This document shows positions 1 through 11,923 of a stretch of 64,000 nt of DNA, piece after piece. Within the stretch, counting starts at the first letter, position 1. The number at the start of each line of letters is the position of its first letter. The stretch covers positions 248,001 to 312,000 of the forward strand of contig JBBELK010000830.1 in assembly GCA_037783545.1 (NCBI GenBank), given 5' to 3'. A program made the position numbers and the translations under genes. Source of the stretch: Henricia sp. BOLD:AAB3569. Lineage: Eukaryota > Echinodermata > Asteroidea > Spinulosida > Echinasteridae. The notes under the pieces are model-generated. The model did not search any database and was not told the origin of the DNA. It saw nothing but the letters and a program-made list of their open reading frames with translations.

Positions 1-104
1 AACAAAACTATAGACCTCAAAACAACGCTAGACCGAAAATGGCAATTTGGACCTGTGTCCAGAAGCGTGATTGGGAGTTTGTGGAGACGTTACCAGGTGC
101 CAAA

Positions 105-335
105 GTCATGGCGCTGTTTAGCACAAAAATTTGTTTAGCACGAAATTTCTTTGCTCTGTAAAATAAGTTACCAGCCAAAATTGTATGTCAAAATGAATTT
201 TTAGGAACAGGAGCAAAATATCAGTAAAACACATCACATATGATTTTGGCTGGCAACCCAGTTTTGCAAAATAAAGCAAATAAATTATGTGCTAAGCAAA
301 CTTTTGTGCTAAACAGCGCCATGAAATTGGCCCCA
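105..335. repeat. Foldback (hairpin) repeat, MITE-like
   Basis: Bases 107-181 and 244-333 are imperfect reverse complements of each other (both contain TGGCGCTGTTTAGCACAAAA in opposite senses), separated by about 60 bp. No coding capacity is seen. The structure fits a small non-autonomous foldback element. I could not define a target duplication. Confidence 0.6.
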
Positions 336-420
336 GTAGACAGGGAGATATGCGAGAAGAAAATTCAAGTAAAGGTGAGCGTTAGCGGCCTTGACCTTAA
401 TTCTCTCCGACATTATGTGA

Positions 421-1000
421 AGTGACATTCGACGTGCCACTAGGACACGGATTAGTGACCAGACAATAAGGAACAGGCTCTATGAACAACGTATAAGAGC
501 TAAAGGAACTGTCAGAGGTATGCTATTGACAGCACGCCATCGTAGAGTCAGATAAATATATCACTAAGTCGGTTTACTGTATCACCAAATTGATGGTCCT
601 ACATAATTCATGACAATGTGAAGACGCCAAACTAATGCATGCGATGCTGGCATCTGCAGGTAGTCGCATCGACCTGGAAGTACATGATTACAGACCCGTA
701 TATCTGCCATCTTGAGGGGCAAGTGTTGAAATTTACATTAGACTATTCACTAATGTAAGCACAATGTAGAATCATCCGGGAGAATCATCCATGTCCTCAA
801 GGTACAAGAAATGGCAGCTATCCGACACGGTCTTTTCGTCAAAGTTCCCGGACTGAGATATCGTGGTGAAATCCTTGCAGAATGAATCGTACGACCTTTT
901 AATGCTGCAGTAGAAGAGGGGTTCACTGACGAAGAAGGAATTATCATTATTGTTCTTTTCTCACACGTTAATGACAATTGAGAAGATGACCTCAATTACT
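421..1000 (+). pseudogene. Tc1/mariner-like transposase fossil
   Basis: Frame 1 from base 421 reads a Tc1-type helix-turn-helix segment (SDQTIRNRLYEQRIRAKG, followed by LLTARHRRVR) and then hits a stop at 553-555. The same frame from 859 reads YRGEILAE, a stop, and IVRPFNAAVEEGF, which resembles the part of the Tc1 DDE domain just before the second catalytic acidic residue. Nothing recognisable remains between 556 and 858, so the gene is internally degraded. Intact Tc1 transposases are about 340 residues and cut and paste DNA at TA sites. The assignment rests on motif resemblance only. Confidence 0.55.
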
Positions 1001-2106
1001 TCCTTTGTCCTTATTACAAGGACCCCGTTGTCACTAGAGAAATCGCTTCGTTCGACGATGATTCAACGATGATTCAACGATGATTCGACAAAGAGTGTTC
1101 CTGATGTGAACGCACGCCTCTTCATTCGACGTAGTCCTTTGACAAGACTGCCTTTTGGCGCGCGATACACGACGTACATAGACAATTCACCATTGGTCGC
1201 CAGAGGGCGCGCCTGAAATACAGTCGGGAAGACAGTCTTTTATATTCCGTATAAATCGCTCGCAAAATACCGAGCAAATTCCTGGCATACATTTTTTTAC
1301 ACGGTGAAATGCGTGACGTCATCTAATTCACTGCAACTCTGTGTCGGTCTGGTACCCAGAGTACACACTAGACAGACAGTGCATAATAATGTTGCTGCGT
1401 TTCCACAACCGCTGATCGATCGATCAGCTGGCAAACACTGTACTGTTTGTTGGGCAAACATACATTGTCTACGGACAAAGCTATCTTGCTCGTTGCACTA
1501 GCTCGCCCGTCCGTCCGCGCTGCCGTACGGTCGGGTTGGTTAGACCCGTAAACGGGTCTACGGTCGGGTGTGATGATCGGGCAGCCAGTGAAGACGAAGC
1601 AGTTCGTTCCAAGTTGGGAATCGAACAGTTCAAAGGCCATCAGAGACTGGCATTTAGATATTTTCTTCGGGCATTTTCTGCATGGTCACGATTTTTTTTC
1701 ATCACTTTACGCATGAAGAAAGAAAACGACTGGGAATTTGTTTTTTCTTTTCTCTATGCCATGCCTTTCATATTATTGGCTTCGGTAAAAAAGTGCTAAA
1801 CGATTTTAGAGAAGTTATCCACTACTATTTTTCCCTAAAATGACTTGCAAACATCAGTAAGTTTAGAAATGATAGAAAAAACCCGAAATTCAGGAGTGAA
1901 TCTGAGTGTATAAGAACTACCCACTTTTTTAAAAGTAAGTGAACCAATTTGATATGTGCACATATATAATCATGTTGCTGATAACACTTTTTTTCAGATT
2001 CTTCATGCATGTTTTTGTCTTTACAGCAATCATAAACTTAATTTGAGCAACTTGCTTGCATAAGCCTCCGAAAATATACTGGAATAATGTTTAATAGAAC
2101 AAATTT
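1001..2106. other. No gene recognised
   Basis: I see no supported gene. The stretch holds a short tandem run at about 1,059-1,090 (three copies of a unit like ACGATGATTC) and a small palindrome around 1,543-1,560 (AGACCCGTAAACGGGTCT). The remaining sequence is AT-rich with no splice-supported exons that I could identify. Confidence 0.5.
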
Positions 2107-2726
2107 AAATTTGATGTTTATTATACACTTGACCAAAAAAGTTCTTTCACCAGTAAGACATTTATAGATATTTATTATGAAATTGGATTTAATGTAGGAA
2201 AATAATATATCAAATTTTAGCTGAACATATTCCTCAAATAAATAGAGCTCAAGAGAGATCATGATGGCAAGCTTCACTGAACAGGAATGCAACAAAGGAG
2301 TGTGGGGTCAGAATGAAAAACACCCAATAACAATGCAACTTGTGATTTGGGCAATTTGTGTGTAGACAATTAGGACATGTGTAAGTGAGTTTGGATTTAT
2401 CAATGTCTTGTCAAAAACATTCAATTCAAAATTGTTAAATTGTCCACTCTAAATCGTGCCATTGCATTAGGTATGGTGGAAGCAAAATACTGAACTGTAA
2501 CTCCCCTTGCTTGAGTGCAATAAAGTTGACATTCTGACCCCACACTCCTTTGTTGCATTCCTGTTCCGTGAAGATTGCCCTCATGGACTCCGTTGAGCTC
2601 TATTCCTTTAAATGATATGTTCAGCTAACATTTGATAAATTATTTTCCTCCATTTAATCCAATTTCATAATAAATATTTACAAATGTCTTACTGGTGACA
2701 GAACTTTGTTGGTCGAGTGTAGTTTA
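2107..2726. repeat. Inverted repeat with about 200-bp arms
   Basis: The segment 2,107-2,315 is the approximate reverse complement of 2,531-2,726. Landmarks in both arms are the block containing ACTCCTTTGTTGCATTCCTGT and the block containing TCCAATTTCATAATAAATAT. The arms are separated by about 215 bp. This is a foldback or MITE-like arrangement with no ORF of its own. The arms differ at many positions, so it is not recent. Confidence 0.75.
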
Positions 2727-3267
2727 CTGAATGTTAAAATGTTACATTTTTAGTGCTTTAAAGAGCTAATAAAAACGAGCTCCAAAATTCATTAAAATGT
2801 TCTTTACCTAGCTTATTGTTGGTGTACACAAGATTATTTTCAAGTATAGCTGAACGCTGTTCAGATTAGGAAAGACTTTTTTGAATAAAATGCACCAACT
2901 TTCAATCAACTTTCGTCGTTTTGTCCCTTTTGTTTCGCAGAGGGCTCTACATACTGGTTCCCTAGCTGGGCAATAACAATGCTAATGCAATTGTAGGTTA
3001 GGAAACCAGCGCATTGCACCCCCGGTTGTGAAACGTCATTTGGGAGACGCTCTTTAGTTGTGTCCGTTGCCAGCGCTGTAATTTCGCCCCCACATGTGGA
3101 ATCGCTTTGTCGTTGCGACACTTCGCCCTCGCTGCATGTCGCCCCTGTCTGTCTGCGCCGTTCCTGCATATCCTAAGCTTGATTTGTGGGCGAGTTGACG
3201 CTTCAGTGAATGAACTGGGCGAAGTGTTGTCAGGGCGTGAAGATAAATTTCTTGTGCCGTCGCGAAA

Positions 3268-3450
3268 ATGCCCCTAAATTGCGTGGTCGGGGGGTGCACT
3301 AGAAACAGTGCAAAACATAAACCATTAAAATTGGATAGTTTTCCCCAAAACTTCCAAACTCGACGCAAGTGGGTGCGGTTTGTGAAGAGCTGCAGGGACA
3401 TTCATAACAAACGAACTCGCTGCAGCTCATCACTTTTTTTTTTTAAATGA
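3268..3450 (+). pseudogene. Truncated THAP-domain reading frame
   Basis: The 60-codon frame begins MPLNCVVGGCTRNSAKHK and contains RRKWVRFV, matching the first half of a THAP zinc-finger DNA-binding domain: an N-terminal C-x4-C pair followed by the conserved tryptophan. The later C-x2-H pair and the AVPTIF-type end are missing, because the frame runs into a T-run and telomere-like repeats at about 3,434-3,498. THAP domains occur in host transcription factors and in P-element, Kolobok and related transposases. I cannot tell which this was. No splice donor was found that would rescue it as an exon. Confidence 0.55.
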
Positions 3451-3453
3451 ATT

Positions 3454-3498
3454 CAACCCTAACCCTAACCCCTAACACCTAACCCTTTACCCATACCC
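3454..3498. repeat. Telomere-like interstitial repeats
   Basis: A run of degenerate AACCCT units (the animal telomere repeat on the C-rich strand), including AACCCTAACCCTAACC, lies immediately after the broken THAP frame. A shorter degenerate patch occurs at about 8,822-8,873. The array is too short and degenerate to be a chromosome end. Confidence 0.6.
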
Positions 3499-3550
3499 TA
3501 GCTCTACAAAGACCTGGCAACGCCGAAAAAGGGGGGCTAAATATGCATAA

Positions 3551-5763
3551 CATTCAGACATCTACTCCTCAGATACCATTGGTCGTGTCTATGCTGTCCA
3601 TCCAGCACAAGGTGAGTTGTTCTTTTTCCGACTACTCTTAAACCATATTCCTGGACCAACTACCTTCTCTGCAATTAGAACAGTCGCGGGTCATGTGTAT
3701 GAAACCTATCAAGAAGCATGTGAACAACTCCATCTTCTTGACAGTGATCGTGAATGGGACAACTGTTTTAGGGAAGCAACAGATGTAGCTTCGGGACGAT
3801 CACTGCGTCATTTGTTCGTGACTTTACTGGTTTTCTGTCAACCGTCAAATCCACAACGTCTCTGGGAAAAATACAAAGACAACTTCGCCGAAGACATCAT
3901 TCATCAGTACAGACAAACTGGTCATCAGGTAAGTTCATCTGACACTTTGACAGCAATGTACAACGAAGTTATACAACACCTGAACTCATCGCTGCAAAGA
4001 CTGCACAAATCTTTGACAGATTTTGGACTGTCACTTCCACAAGCTACATCACCCCTGCCACACCTTTCCCGGGCGGTTCAAGATGAACTATGCTACGATA
4101 CCAACCGACAGCGTCAAATTGCTCAGGAAAAAAATACCATGACTGAAGAACAAAAAAACATGATATTCAACAAAGTCATGTCAAATTTACAAGCAGGGAA
4201 CGGAGGTATATTTTTCGTCGATGCCCCAGGAGGTACTGTAAGACATTCTCTTTAACACCCTACTTTCTAAAGTTCGATCACAGGGACATATCGCCCTTGC
4301 TGTTGCCTCCTCCGGTATAGCTGCTACACTCTTGACAGGTGGAAGAACGGCTCATTCAAGATTCCACATTCCTCTACAAATCCATGCAAAATCATCATGT
4401 CATATTTCGCCAAGGGACTCCACAGCTCAACTGATGCAAATAGCCAAATTCATCATCTGGGATGAAGCTCCTATGACGCACAGGTATGCATTTGAAGCTG
4501 TCAACAGAACCATGCAAGACGTTTTGCAAAGTCAAGATACATTTGTAGGCAAACTTATCGTCCTCGGAGGTGACTTTCGTCCGATATTGCCTGTGGTTCG
4601 ACATTGCACTCGGGCAAACATTGTTGACGCTTCCCTGAAAAAGTCACCTCTGTGGTCCCGTGTACAGACCTTCTCTTTGACTACAAACATGCGAGTCCAT
4701 TTGACACAAGACAAAGATGCACAACATTTCGCCAGCCTTCTTCTTCAAATTGAAAATGGCTCTTATCCAACTGATGAAGACAACCTCTTGGAAATTCTTT
4801 TAATAGCAACACCATCCGACAATGTCGATGATCTCATTCATCACATTTTCCCAAGCCTTTCAACAAATTTCACTGATAAACATTGGATGTGCTCACGTGC
4901 AATTCTTGCCACCACAAACAAAGCTGTTGACGACATGAATGCTACAGTTCTTCAGCAATTACCGGGTGATACAGGTGTATCTGAGTGCAGACACAGTGCC
5001 AGTTGATGAAAATCCCACTATGTATCCTGTTGAATTTCTCAATACTCTGACTCCGTCTGGTATCCCACCACACCATCTACAACTCAATATCAATTGCCCC
5101 ATCATGCTGTTAAGAAATTTAGATCCTCACACGGGCACTGCAACGGCTCTTGCTACATCATCACTAAAATGACCAGTACCCTCATACATGTACATGCTTT
5201 ACCAGCTACAGGCTCGACAACAGGCATACCATTACTTATACCTAGAATACCCATGATGCCAGCAGATGACCTATTTCCCTTCAAGTTCAACAGGACAATT
5301 CCCAGTACGTCTGTCCTTTGCAATGACTATCAACAAGAGTCAAGGCCAAACTCTTCAGCAAGTAGGAATCCTACTGAACAAGCCAGTCTTCAACTCATGG
5401 TCAACTGTATGTTGCTATGTCAAAAGTCGGATCACCTTTTGCACTTCGTCTGAGGACCACCAACCACAAAGACGACTGCTACTTCACAAAAAAACATTGT
5501 CTATTATTAAATCTTCCAGTAGACCTCAAAGGGAAATACATCAAATTCAAATAAACATATACCTACAATTTACGTACAAATCACAAAAGTGTTATACAGG
5601 ACAATATAAAGTTTACTTAAAACACATTGTGCATGGGACACGTACATGCGCATACATTTCTCAAACAATCATTCCAAAATGTACACTTTTAGTTGCCCAT
5701 CAACTTCATACAGACAAACAAGCAATATATTTCTTAAAACATTTTGGGTTCACTAATAATTAA
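3551..5763 (+). pseudogene. Helitron helicase (PIF1-like) fragment
   Basis: The C-terminal helicase half of a Helitron replicative transposase, in several frames. Bases 3,551-4,255 give the region ahead of the helicase (RVYAVHPAQGELFFFRLLL, then LLVFCQP and LWEKYKD) and end inside the Walker A motif, which is broken after DAPGGT. A second frame, about 4,257-5,006, carries GHIALAVASSGIAATLLTG, the Walker B-like FIIWDEAPM, and FRPILPVVRH. Further frames after 4,970 hold PIMLLRNLDPHTG. From 5,266 the terminal PIF1 motif QFPVRLSFAMTINKSQGQT follows. At least three frameshifts make it non-functional. The Rep nuclease domain is absent, so the element is truncated at its 5' side. I did not find a convincing 3' hairpin ending in CTRR. 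Confidence 0.85.
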
Positions 5764-5959
5764 CTTTCATTCAAAATGTTAATCTGAAACATCCATTACT
5801 ATACAGCCATGCATACATTTTGGTTCTCGCTGAAATCACTACATTTATAAAACATCTCAACATTTTAAGGTCCTACATAACATCACACGAGCTGCATAAA
5901 CTACTCACCAGAGATATCTACCTCAATATAACAACTTGGTAAGTATCATCATTTTTTTT

Positions 5960-5969
5960 GCACTTAACT
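5960..5969. repeat. Target-site duplication, left copy
   Basis: GCACTTAACT here is repeated exactly at 8,038-8,047, bracketing the RTE-like LINE. A 10-bp exact duplication is direct evidence for target-primed insertion and fixes both ends of the element. Confidence 0.9.
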
Positions 5970-8037
5970 TACTGCTTACTGCTTACTGGTCCCATAACCC
6001 GCCGGGGTCGTAGGGGCGCTGCATGGATGAGCGTTGGATCAACTGGTTCCACCCCTGACGGTCGTGAACAAGGGCCTGTGTTGTGGCAAAGCTTCCCTGG
6101 TCCATTCGGCGATGTTATCTGTCCACTTTTTATTCTGTCTGCCCCGTCTCCTCCTTCCCTGCACTGTACCTTGGAGGATGGTCTTTGACAAACCGCTTGC
6201 TCTCGTAACATGTCCGTACCACCTCATTTTCCTTTTCTTCACCGTGGTCAGTAGATCTTCATACCGGCTGACGTGTTGTCTGATGGTTCTTCGGACCTCC
6301 TCGTTAGTAATGTGGTCTGTGTAAGAGATACCAAGAACTCTTCTAAAGCATCTCATTTCCACTGCTTGGATCTTCTTTTGCAGTGCTGCTGTTAGTGTCC
6401 ATGACTCACATGCATACAGGAAGATTGAGAGGACCAATGCGTGCAGGAGCTTCAGCTTGGATTTGAGAGCGATGTTCTTATCTCTCCAGATTGGCCTAAG
6501 TTTTGCAGTTACTGCTGTTGTTTGTGCAGCTCTTGCGATGATTTCGGCCTTTGATCCCTCCTCACTGATGATGGCGCCGAGGTATTTGAACTGTTTCACT
6601 GTCTCTAGCTCTTGGCCTCTGACTGTGATCTTCCTCGTGATTGGCTCCGTGCTGTTTGTCATCAGTTTGGTTTTTTCTGCACTAATCTTTATGTCGTATC
6701 TGGAGGATGTTTCATCCAGAAAGCTCACCATGTTGGCGAGTTCTTCTTCCTTCCCTGCCAATCCGTCAATATCATCGGCAAAGCGAAGATTTGTGATGAT
6801 CCGCCCTCCAATGCCTACTGAGCCGGCATGGTCCTCCAGGGCATCTGTCATTATACGTTCCAGGAAAATGTTGAACAGTGTGGGCGACAGGAGGCAGCCC
6901 TGACGGACTCCAACAGATGTTTTGAACCATTCACCCACTGAGCCTTGAACAAGTACCGCACTGCTAGCCTTGGCGTATAGTTGCCTGATGATTTGGATCA
7001 GCTTCTGTCCCATGTTGTATTTCTTCATTGTGGCCCAGAGTGTGTCATGCCATACCCTGTCGAATGCCTTTTTAAAATCAATGAAGACATGGTAGATATC
7101 TTGCTGGTGTTGACTGTATTTTTCACACAGAACCCGCACATTGAATATTTGTTCTGTGGTACTTCTCCCACTGCGAAAACCGGCTTGTTCTTCGGCGATA
7201 ATTTCTTCAGCTTGAGGTTTCAGCCTGTTCAGGATGATCTTCAGCATCACATTGCTTGCGTGGCTGATTAGGCTGATAGTTCTGTAATTTTTACATTGCT
7301 GTAGGTTGCCTTTTTTTGGGAGCATAATGATCAGTGACTGTGTCCAAGGTGTTGGCCACTCTCCAGTTTGCCATATCTTGTTGCAAATTTTGGTGAGGAT
7401 GTCTATCACTGTATCTCCTCCGTGTTTTATTAGTTCAGCAGGGATGTTGTCTACTCCTGCAGCTTTCCTACTCTTTAGTGATTTGATAGCTGCTTCAACC
7501 TCCTCACGTAGAATTAGGTAGTCGTCATTGTTCGACGATTCCTGGTCTGTGAACACGTTAGGATATCAAAGTAGCTGGTAGTTGTAAATGTCTGAACAAT
7601 ACTCCGTCCATCGATCTATGATGTCCTTTTCTTCCGTGAGACAGTTACCTTCTTTGTCTTGGATCGTGCTGCCTCTTGACTGTCTCTGTTTTGTGATATC
7701 CTTCACAACTCGGAATGCTCGCCTACTGTTGTTCTTGTTGAGGCTGTCTTCGATGTCCATGCACTGTTTAGCAACCCAGTCATATTTAGCCCTGTACATG
7801 TCTTTCCTGATCTTTTTGTTGATTACTTTGTATGTTTCTGATCCTGTTGCTGTATTCTTGCTTTTTTTTTCAGCTCTCTCCTTTTTTCAACTCTAGAATC
7901 TCATCTGTCGCCCAGGGTTGGTTTTTCCGGCGGTGTTTACCTAAGATCTCATCCGCTGTTTCTGTCATCACTGCATTAAACTTGGTAGTCATTGCTTCAG
8001 TACCTTCGTCAAGCGTTAGCAGTGGTGCAAATTTTCC
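5970..8037 (-). mobile_element. 5'-truncated RTE-like LINE
   Basis: A non-LTR retrotransposon lies between exact 10-bp duplications (5,960-5,969 and 8,038-8,047). Transcribed leftward, its 3' end at 5,970 has a short tail of CAGTAAG units. Its 5' end is truncated inside the protein, so only about 2.07 kb remains. It sits just after a consensus splice donor (GTAAGT at 5,939) and before the first acceptor of the small gene at 8,279, so it may lie in that gene's first intron. The clade (RTE, RTE-X or a relative) is inferred from protein resemblance. Confidence 0.9.
6039..8037 (-). pseudogene. LINE reverse transcriptase (broken)
   Basis: The frame 7,556-6,039 (505 codons) carries a full reverse-transcriptase domain: KSRKAAGVDNIPAELIK, FIDFKKAFDRVWH, GVRQGCLLSPTLFNIFLE, the catalytic FADD in LRFADDIDGL, and the C-terminal FKYLGAIISEEG and MRWYGHVTRA motifs. 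An in-frame TGA near 7,557-7,566 separates it from an upstream segment in the same frame (7,799-7,566), and more N-terminal sequence continues towards 8,037. The endonuclease domain is lost by truncation. The single stop and the exact target duplication suggest a moderately young insertion. Confidence 0.88.
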
Positions 8038-8292
8038 GCACTTAACTACCTATCCACAAATAGAACACATGCACTATGTACACACAAGCAACTTGTACAC
8101 ACATTTTTCACAAATGTCCTGTTCTGTAATTAACCACCAACACTGCTAATATATTAACTACAAACTATTCTTACATTCGGTCAGTCACATCCTATAGGAC
8201 ACGTCTATAAAGTAAATATTTGTAATTACCTCTATGTAAAACAAATAATCATGCTCCTTTTTCTTTCTTCCTTTACAGGATTGCTGTCAAAA

Positions 8293-10479
8293 ATGGCCTC
8301 CCCAAAAATATCAGCACCCCAAGACTTTACCATCTTACCCTCAAATGTGGATATGGCACAAACAGTAAGATTCTATTATACATAACTAATAACGACATAC
8401 TTCATGTTATATTTACTAATACTCAGGTGACATAACATGAAATTATGACTTCCATCTATTTAAATGTCCCATTTTTGTTTATTTTTACAACTTATTGTAG
8501 CTTTCACAAGTCAGCACTCACTTACAGGCAGCAGTGGATTACGCCCTTCGGCATATGGAAAGCAAGTCGCCATTAATACGCTTAAAGGCACGAAAACAAC
8601 TCACACAACTTGGAGAAGAAGGGCCAGCTTTACTAAACCAAATGAGTTCCAAACTACGCCGCTCGACAGGTACACGCGTGTGTACATTACGTACGCACTG
8701 TGGACGTTTCTTTGTATATTCGTGCACTTAAGAGAATTGGTCGGAAAATCGTTGTTTTCTCCAAATTTTTCCCTCATCCACCCCAATTATTTTCTTAATC
8801 CATGTTTCTAAACTTTACTCCTGAACCCTAACCTTTTTTTAAAACTCTCTACCCCCACCCTAACCCCTTTTCCAAAGTTTGGTCAACCTGACTGTGGACT
8901 TAAGCGAACGAGTGCAAGTCCACAATCCGTCACTTTTTCCCGTAAATTGTGGACTTGAATGGGTTTCGAGTCCACAGTGCGAACGCAATGCCCGTACACC
9001 TATTTTTAATTATCTACTTAGTACATATATCTCAATTGACAATAAATTACTACATTTCTAACCAACAAGCCAACCAGACCAACGATAATATAATGTTAAT
9101 TTAACACAATTCTACAACATTACTTTCAAACCTTCTCACTATGTCAGGATCAACTACATACTTATTCCATTATGTTTCTTCGATTATTCTCACCTTCTTT
9201 TACTCAAACAACACATATATATAGTTCAAACATTTATTTTCTCCACAGCTAAAAAGAGACTCTTCCCCCAAGCAAAAACGCCTACCAAGAAACCGGGAAG
9301 TCCACAAACACTAAAGCCGAAAACAGTGTTGTATAAAAGTAAGTATCCTTCCAAGTTTACTCTATATACAAAACAGATGAATTTGTTCAACCAAACAAAT
9401 TAACCGCATGGAAAATAATAAAGAATACACAAACAAACTAATTGGTATTTCCTTCCTAATTACTGCTTGCGTTTCAGTAAAAAAAAAAAGAAGAAAAAAA
9501 GGGCATCCATTAACCTCTTGCCAACAAATGACAGCTACATGCAATACCCACAACCTAACACTTCAACTTGCCTATAAAATACCATGTTGTACCAATTTCT
9601 AGATGATACACCCTCATAAAAACTGCATTTGTCAATTTATTTTGTGTTGATTTTTGGGTTCGCTTTATTTTAAAATCTAATCACTTCATCTTTTCTATTT
9701 GTAGAACCATCTCTGAATACACCACAAGTCCTGAATGGGTGTGTATGGTCAGACATTAAAGGTATTATATTCCACATAACAATTTCATTTATGCATATTT
9801 TTCATTTTCACTAAGCCACCCTGAACTGATCACCGTGTGGCTATATTTTTAACCCAAAACAAATCTTAGATCCATCTCTGTACATGCATTTCAAATATTA
9901 TCGGCCTCCTAGCCTCTTTCAAGACTGTATTTACATTTGCTTACAACGATTCCATATTTCATTGTTCATCCTAAAACAATTCAGTCTTACATTATGTGTA
10001 CCTTAAATTTGACAAAGCCTCAAAAATTATCATCAAAATGAACCACTTTCAAAATGATCTGTGTACAGTTTCATTCGCACATTTCAAATTCCAAAGAAGT
10101 TTATAAACACATCTATAAGATCCACGATTTGCCACTAGACATTCCATGAAAATAATCGTGATGACTAAACAAATTCCATTTCTCATCCACACCTCATCTT
10201 CTCATCACTTTCTTATTGTGATGTGAGTTTTTTCAATACAAGACAATACATGTATATATTACATCACCCAAGTTATCAACGTATAAGTAGACTTTTTGGC
10301 ACTTTTGTAACATGTTTCTCCACATATTTATGCACCCCATCCAACTTCGGTGCGTGCACTACGTAGTACAATGTCAATTCCCTTCACACGTAAAGTAGGG
10401 TTTTCAGAATATATGATCCAATAACGTCGTCAATTTGTTGTTCATTTATGTATTTCTTTTAGGTTTCAGTAAAATCTAG
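8293..10479 (+). CDS. Small predicted five-coding-exon gene, unknown protein
   Basis: Coding exons 8,293-8,364 (the exon itself starts at 8,279), 8,501-8,669, 9,249-9,338, 9,705-9,761 and 10,463-10,479 are each bounded by GT donors and AG acceptors after pyrimidine-rich tracts. The splice phases (0, 1, 1, 1) match at every junction, and the summed length of 405 nt is exactly 135 codons including the TAG stop. The start ATG has a good context (A at -3, G at +4). The 134-residue product would have a helical, charged middle (LRHMESKSPLIRLKARKQL) and a lysine/proline-rich basic part (KTPTKKPGSPQTLKPK), then a short tail. I do not recognise the family. A donor at 5,939 suggests an untranslated first exon, with the LINE inside intron 1. 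It lies downstream of Helitron remains, so it could also be a captured gene fragment. Confidence 0.6.
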
Positions 10480-10563
10480 ACTTTACCAGAAATCTTCGTT
10501 GCAAAATATCATAGTTGGTCTAACATTATTGCTTTGTCAGTAATCATGAGTTCTCTATAGTTG

Positions 10564-10895
10564 AATAACTACTTTTCCCGTATTAGGACGACCGTTTTGG
10601 GAAGAGTGCTCTGGGGAACCACTAAAACGGCAAATTTGTCGGCAAGAAACTCTGCCGTTGACACCCATTTTTTCGACTTAAAGTTCTCATAAAAATGTTT
10701 TTCAACCTAGACGAAAATGGTTACAAACCTAATAAAAATGGTGAGAAACCTAATAAAAATGGTTTTTGACCTAATAAAGATGGTTTTTGAAGCACTTGGC
10801 GTTAGGACGACCGGCTATCGGTCGCCCTAATGCGGTCGGTCGTCCTAATACGCCTTTTTTACCCATAACCGGTCGCCCTAATACGGGAAAGGCAG
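10564..10895. repeat. 332-bp repeat, copy 1 (MITE-like)
   Basis: Identical, as far as I can read, to 11,924-12,255 in the same orientation. Each copy has imperfect terminal inverted repeats (start CTTTTCCCGTATTAGGACGA, end ...TCGCCCTAATACGGGAAAGG) and internal reiterations of an AATAAAAATGG-like unit. No ORF is present. It looks like a small non-autonomous DNA transposon or one flank of a composite element. Confidence 0.8.
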
Positions 10896-11923
10896 TTTGT
10901 TTATTTCCTGATATTGTATATATTTAGTAACGTCACAACACCTCCAGAGTGGGAAAAATACAAATATTTCCAATTTGGTACATTTTGCATTATATAATTA
11001 CTCTGGAGCACTGATGACTTCAGGTGCATTGTCGCACATGCCCAGTAAAGATAAAACCTAAAGCACATACAAAGGAGCTCCATTCCCCTTCTGTACCTAT
11101 ACATAAACAGACTTCCCGTTTTAACACACCCTCCCTCAAACCTCAAAGGAATTCCTGTTAGGGACAATAGAGCACTAAAGTGAAAACGTCACCCTCTGTG
11201 TGTTGCCATGGTTTTTGGGTCTACACTAAAACCAGTGAACTGTTTTCCTGTGCTTTTGCAATGGACGTTTCAGATTACAAGCAAAAGTTCAGACCCTATT
11301 AGAATGGCAACTGACGTCAAGCTTTAGCAGTCTATGGGGGAGCAATAGTAAGTAGGGGAATAACCTCTAACAATATCGTGTTGCATATATACTTGCCATT
11401 TATGAATAACGTAATTATTTTGATGTCATTCTATACATTTTGAATTCAAAGTGTGACATTTTTATATCCCGCGTTACACCCGACATGTGCCATTTGCCCA
11501 ACAAGTGTCATTATAAATGCCTTCAAAACATAACTTTTGACATTGTACTTTATGTAATTACTTTTGAGATATAAGGCATTTGAAGAATGTGTCCTGAATT
11601 TACAAAAAAAAAAATTTTATAAAATGTTTATAAAAGTTGTTATAACATTTTTATAATGTAACGGGACAGAAACAGTTCACCCCTAATTTATTAATGATAA
11701 TATCTAAACGTGCAATTCAACATTTCATGTGAATACAGAAAGTTACATGTACACATCATACCTCGATCAAAAGAGCACTTAATAAACCATTCTACTAGAA
11801 AATAAATTTTAATCCAAATCCTTTGTTATTCATAGTGTCCAATCCTAATTATACAATATTACTACTTTCGAAAAGGAATCCCAAATAACCTCTTATTCAC
11901 AAAGGAATATGTGTAATATGTTA
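10896..11923. other. 1-kb spacer between the two 332-bp repeats
   Basis: AT-rich sequence with no supported coding region. The only ORF (minus strand, 10,901-11,167) resembles nothing I know and has no composition signal. The perfect same-orientation repeats on both sides give it the outline of a composite or LTR-like unit, but I see no primer-binding site after the first repeat and no polypurine tract before the second. Confidence 0.5.

Noticed and set aside
3454-3498. A true telomere
   Set aside because: Only a few degenerate units and sequence continues on both sides.
6457-6903. 148-codon plus-strand ORF with hydrophobic stretches
   Set aside because: Antisense shadow of the LINE reverse transcriptase.
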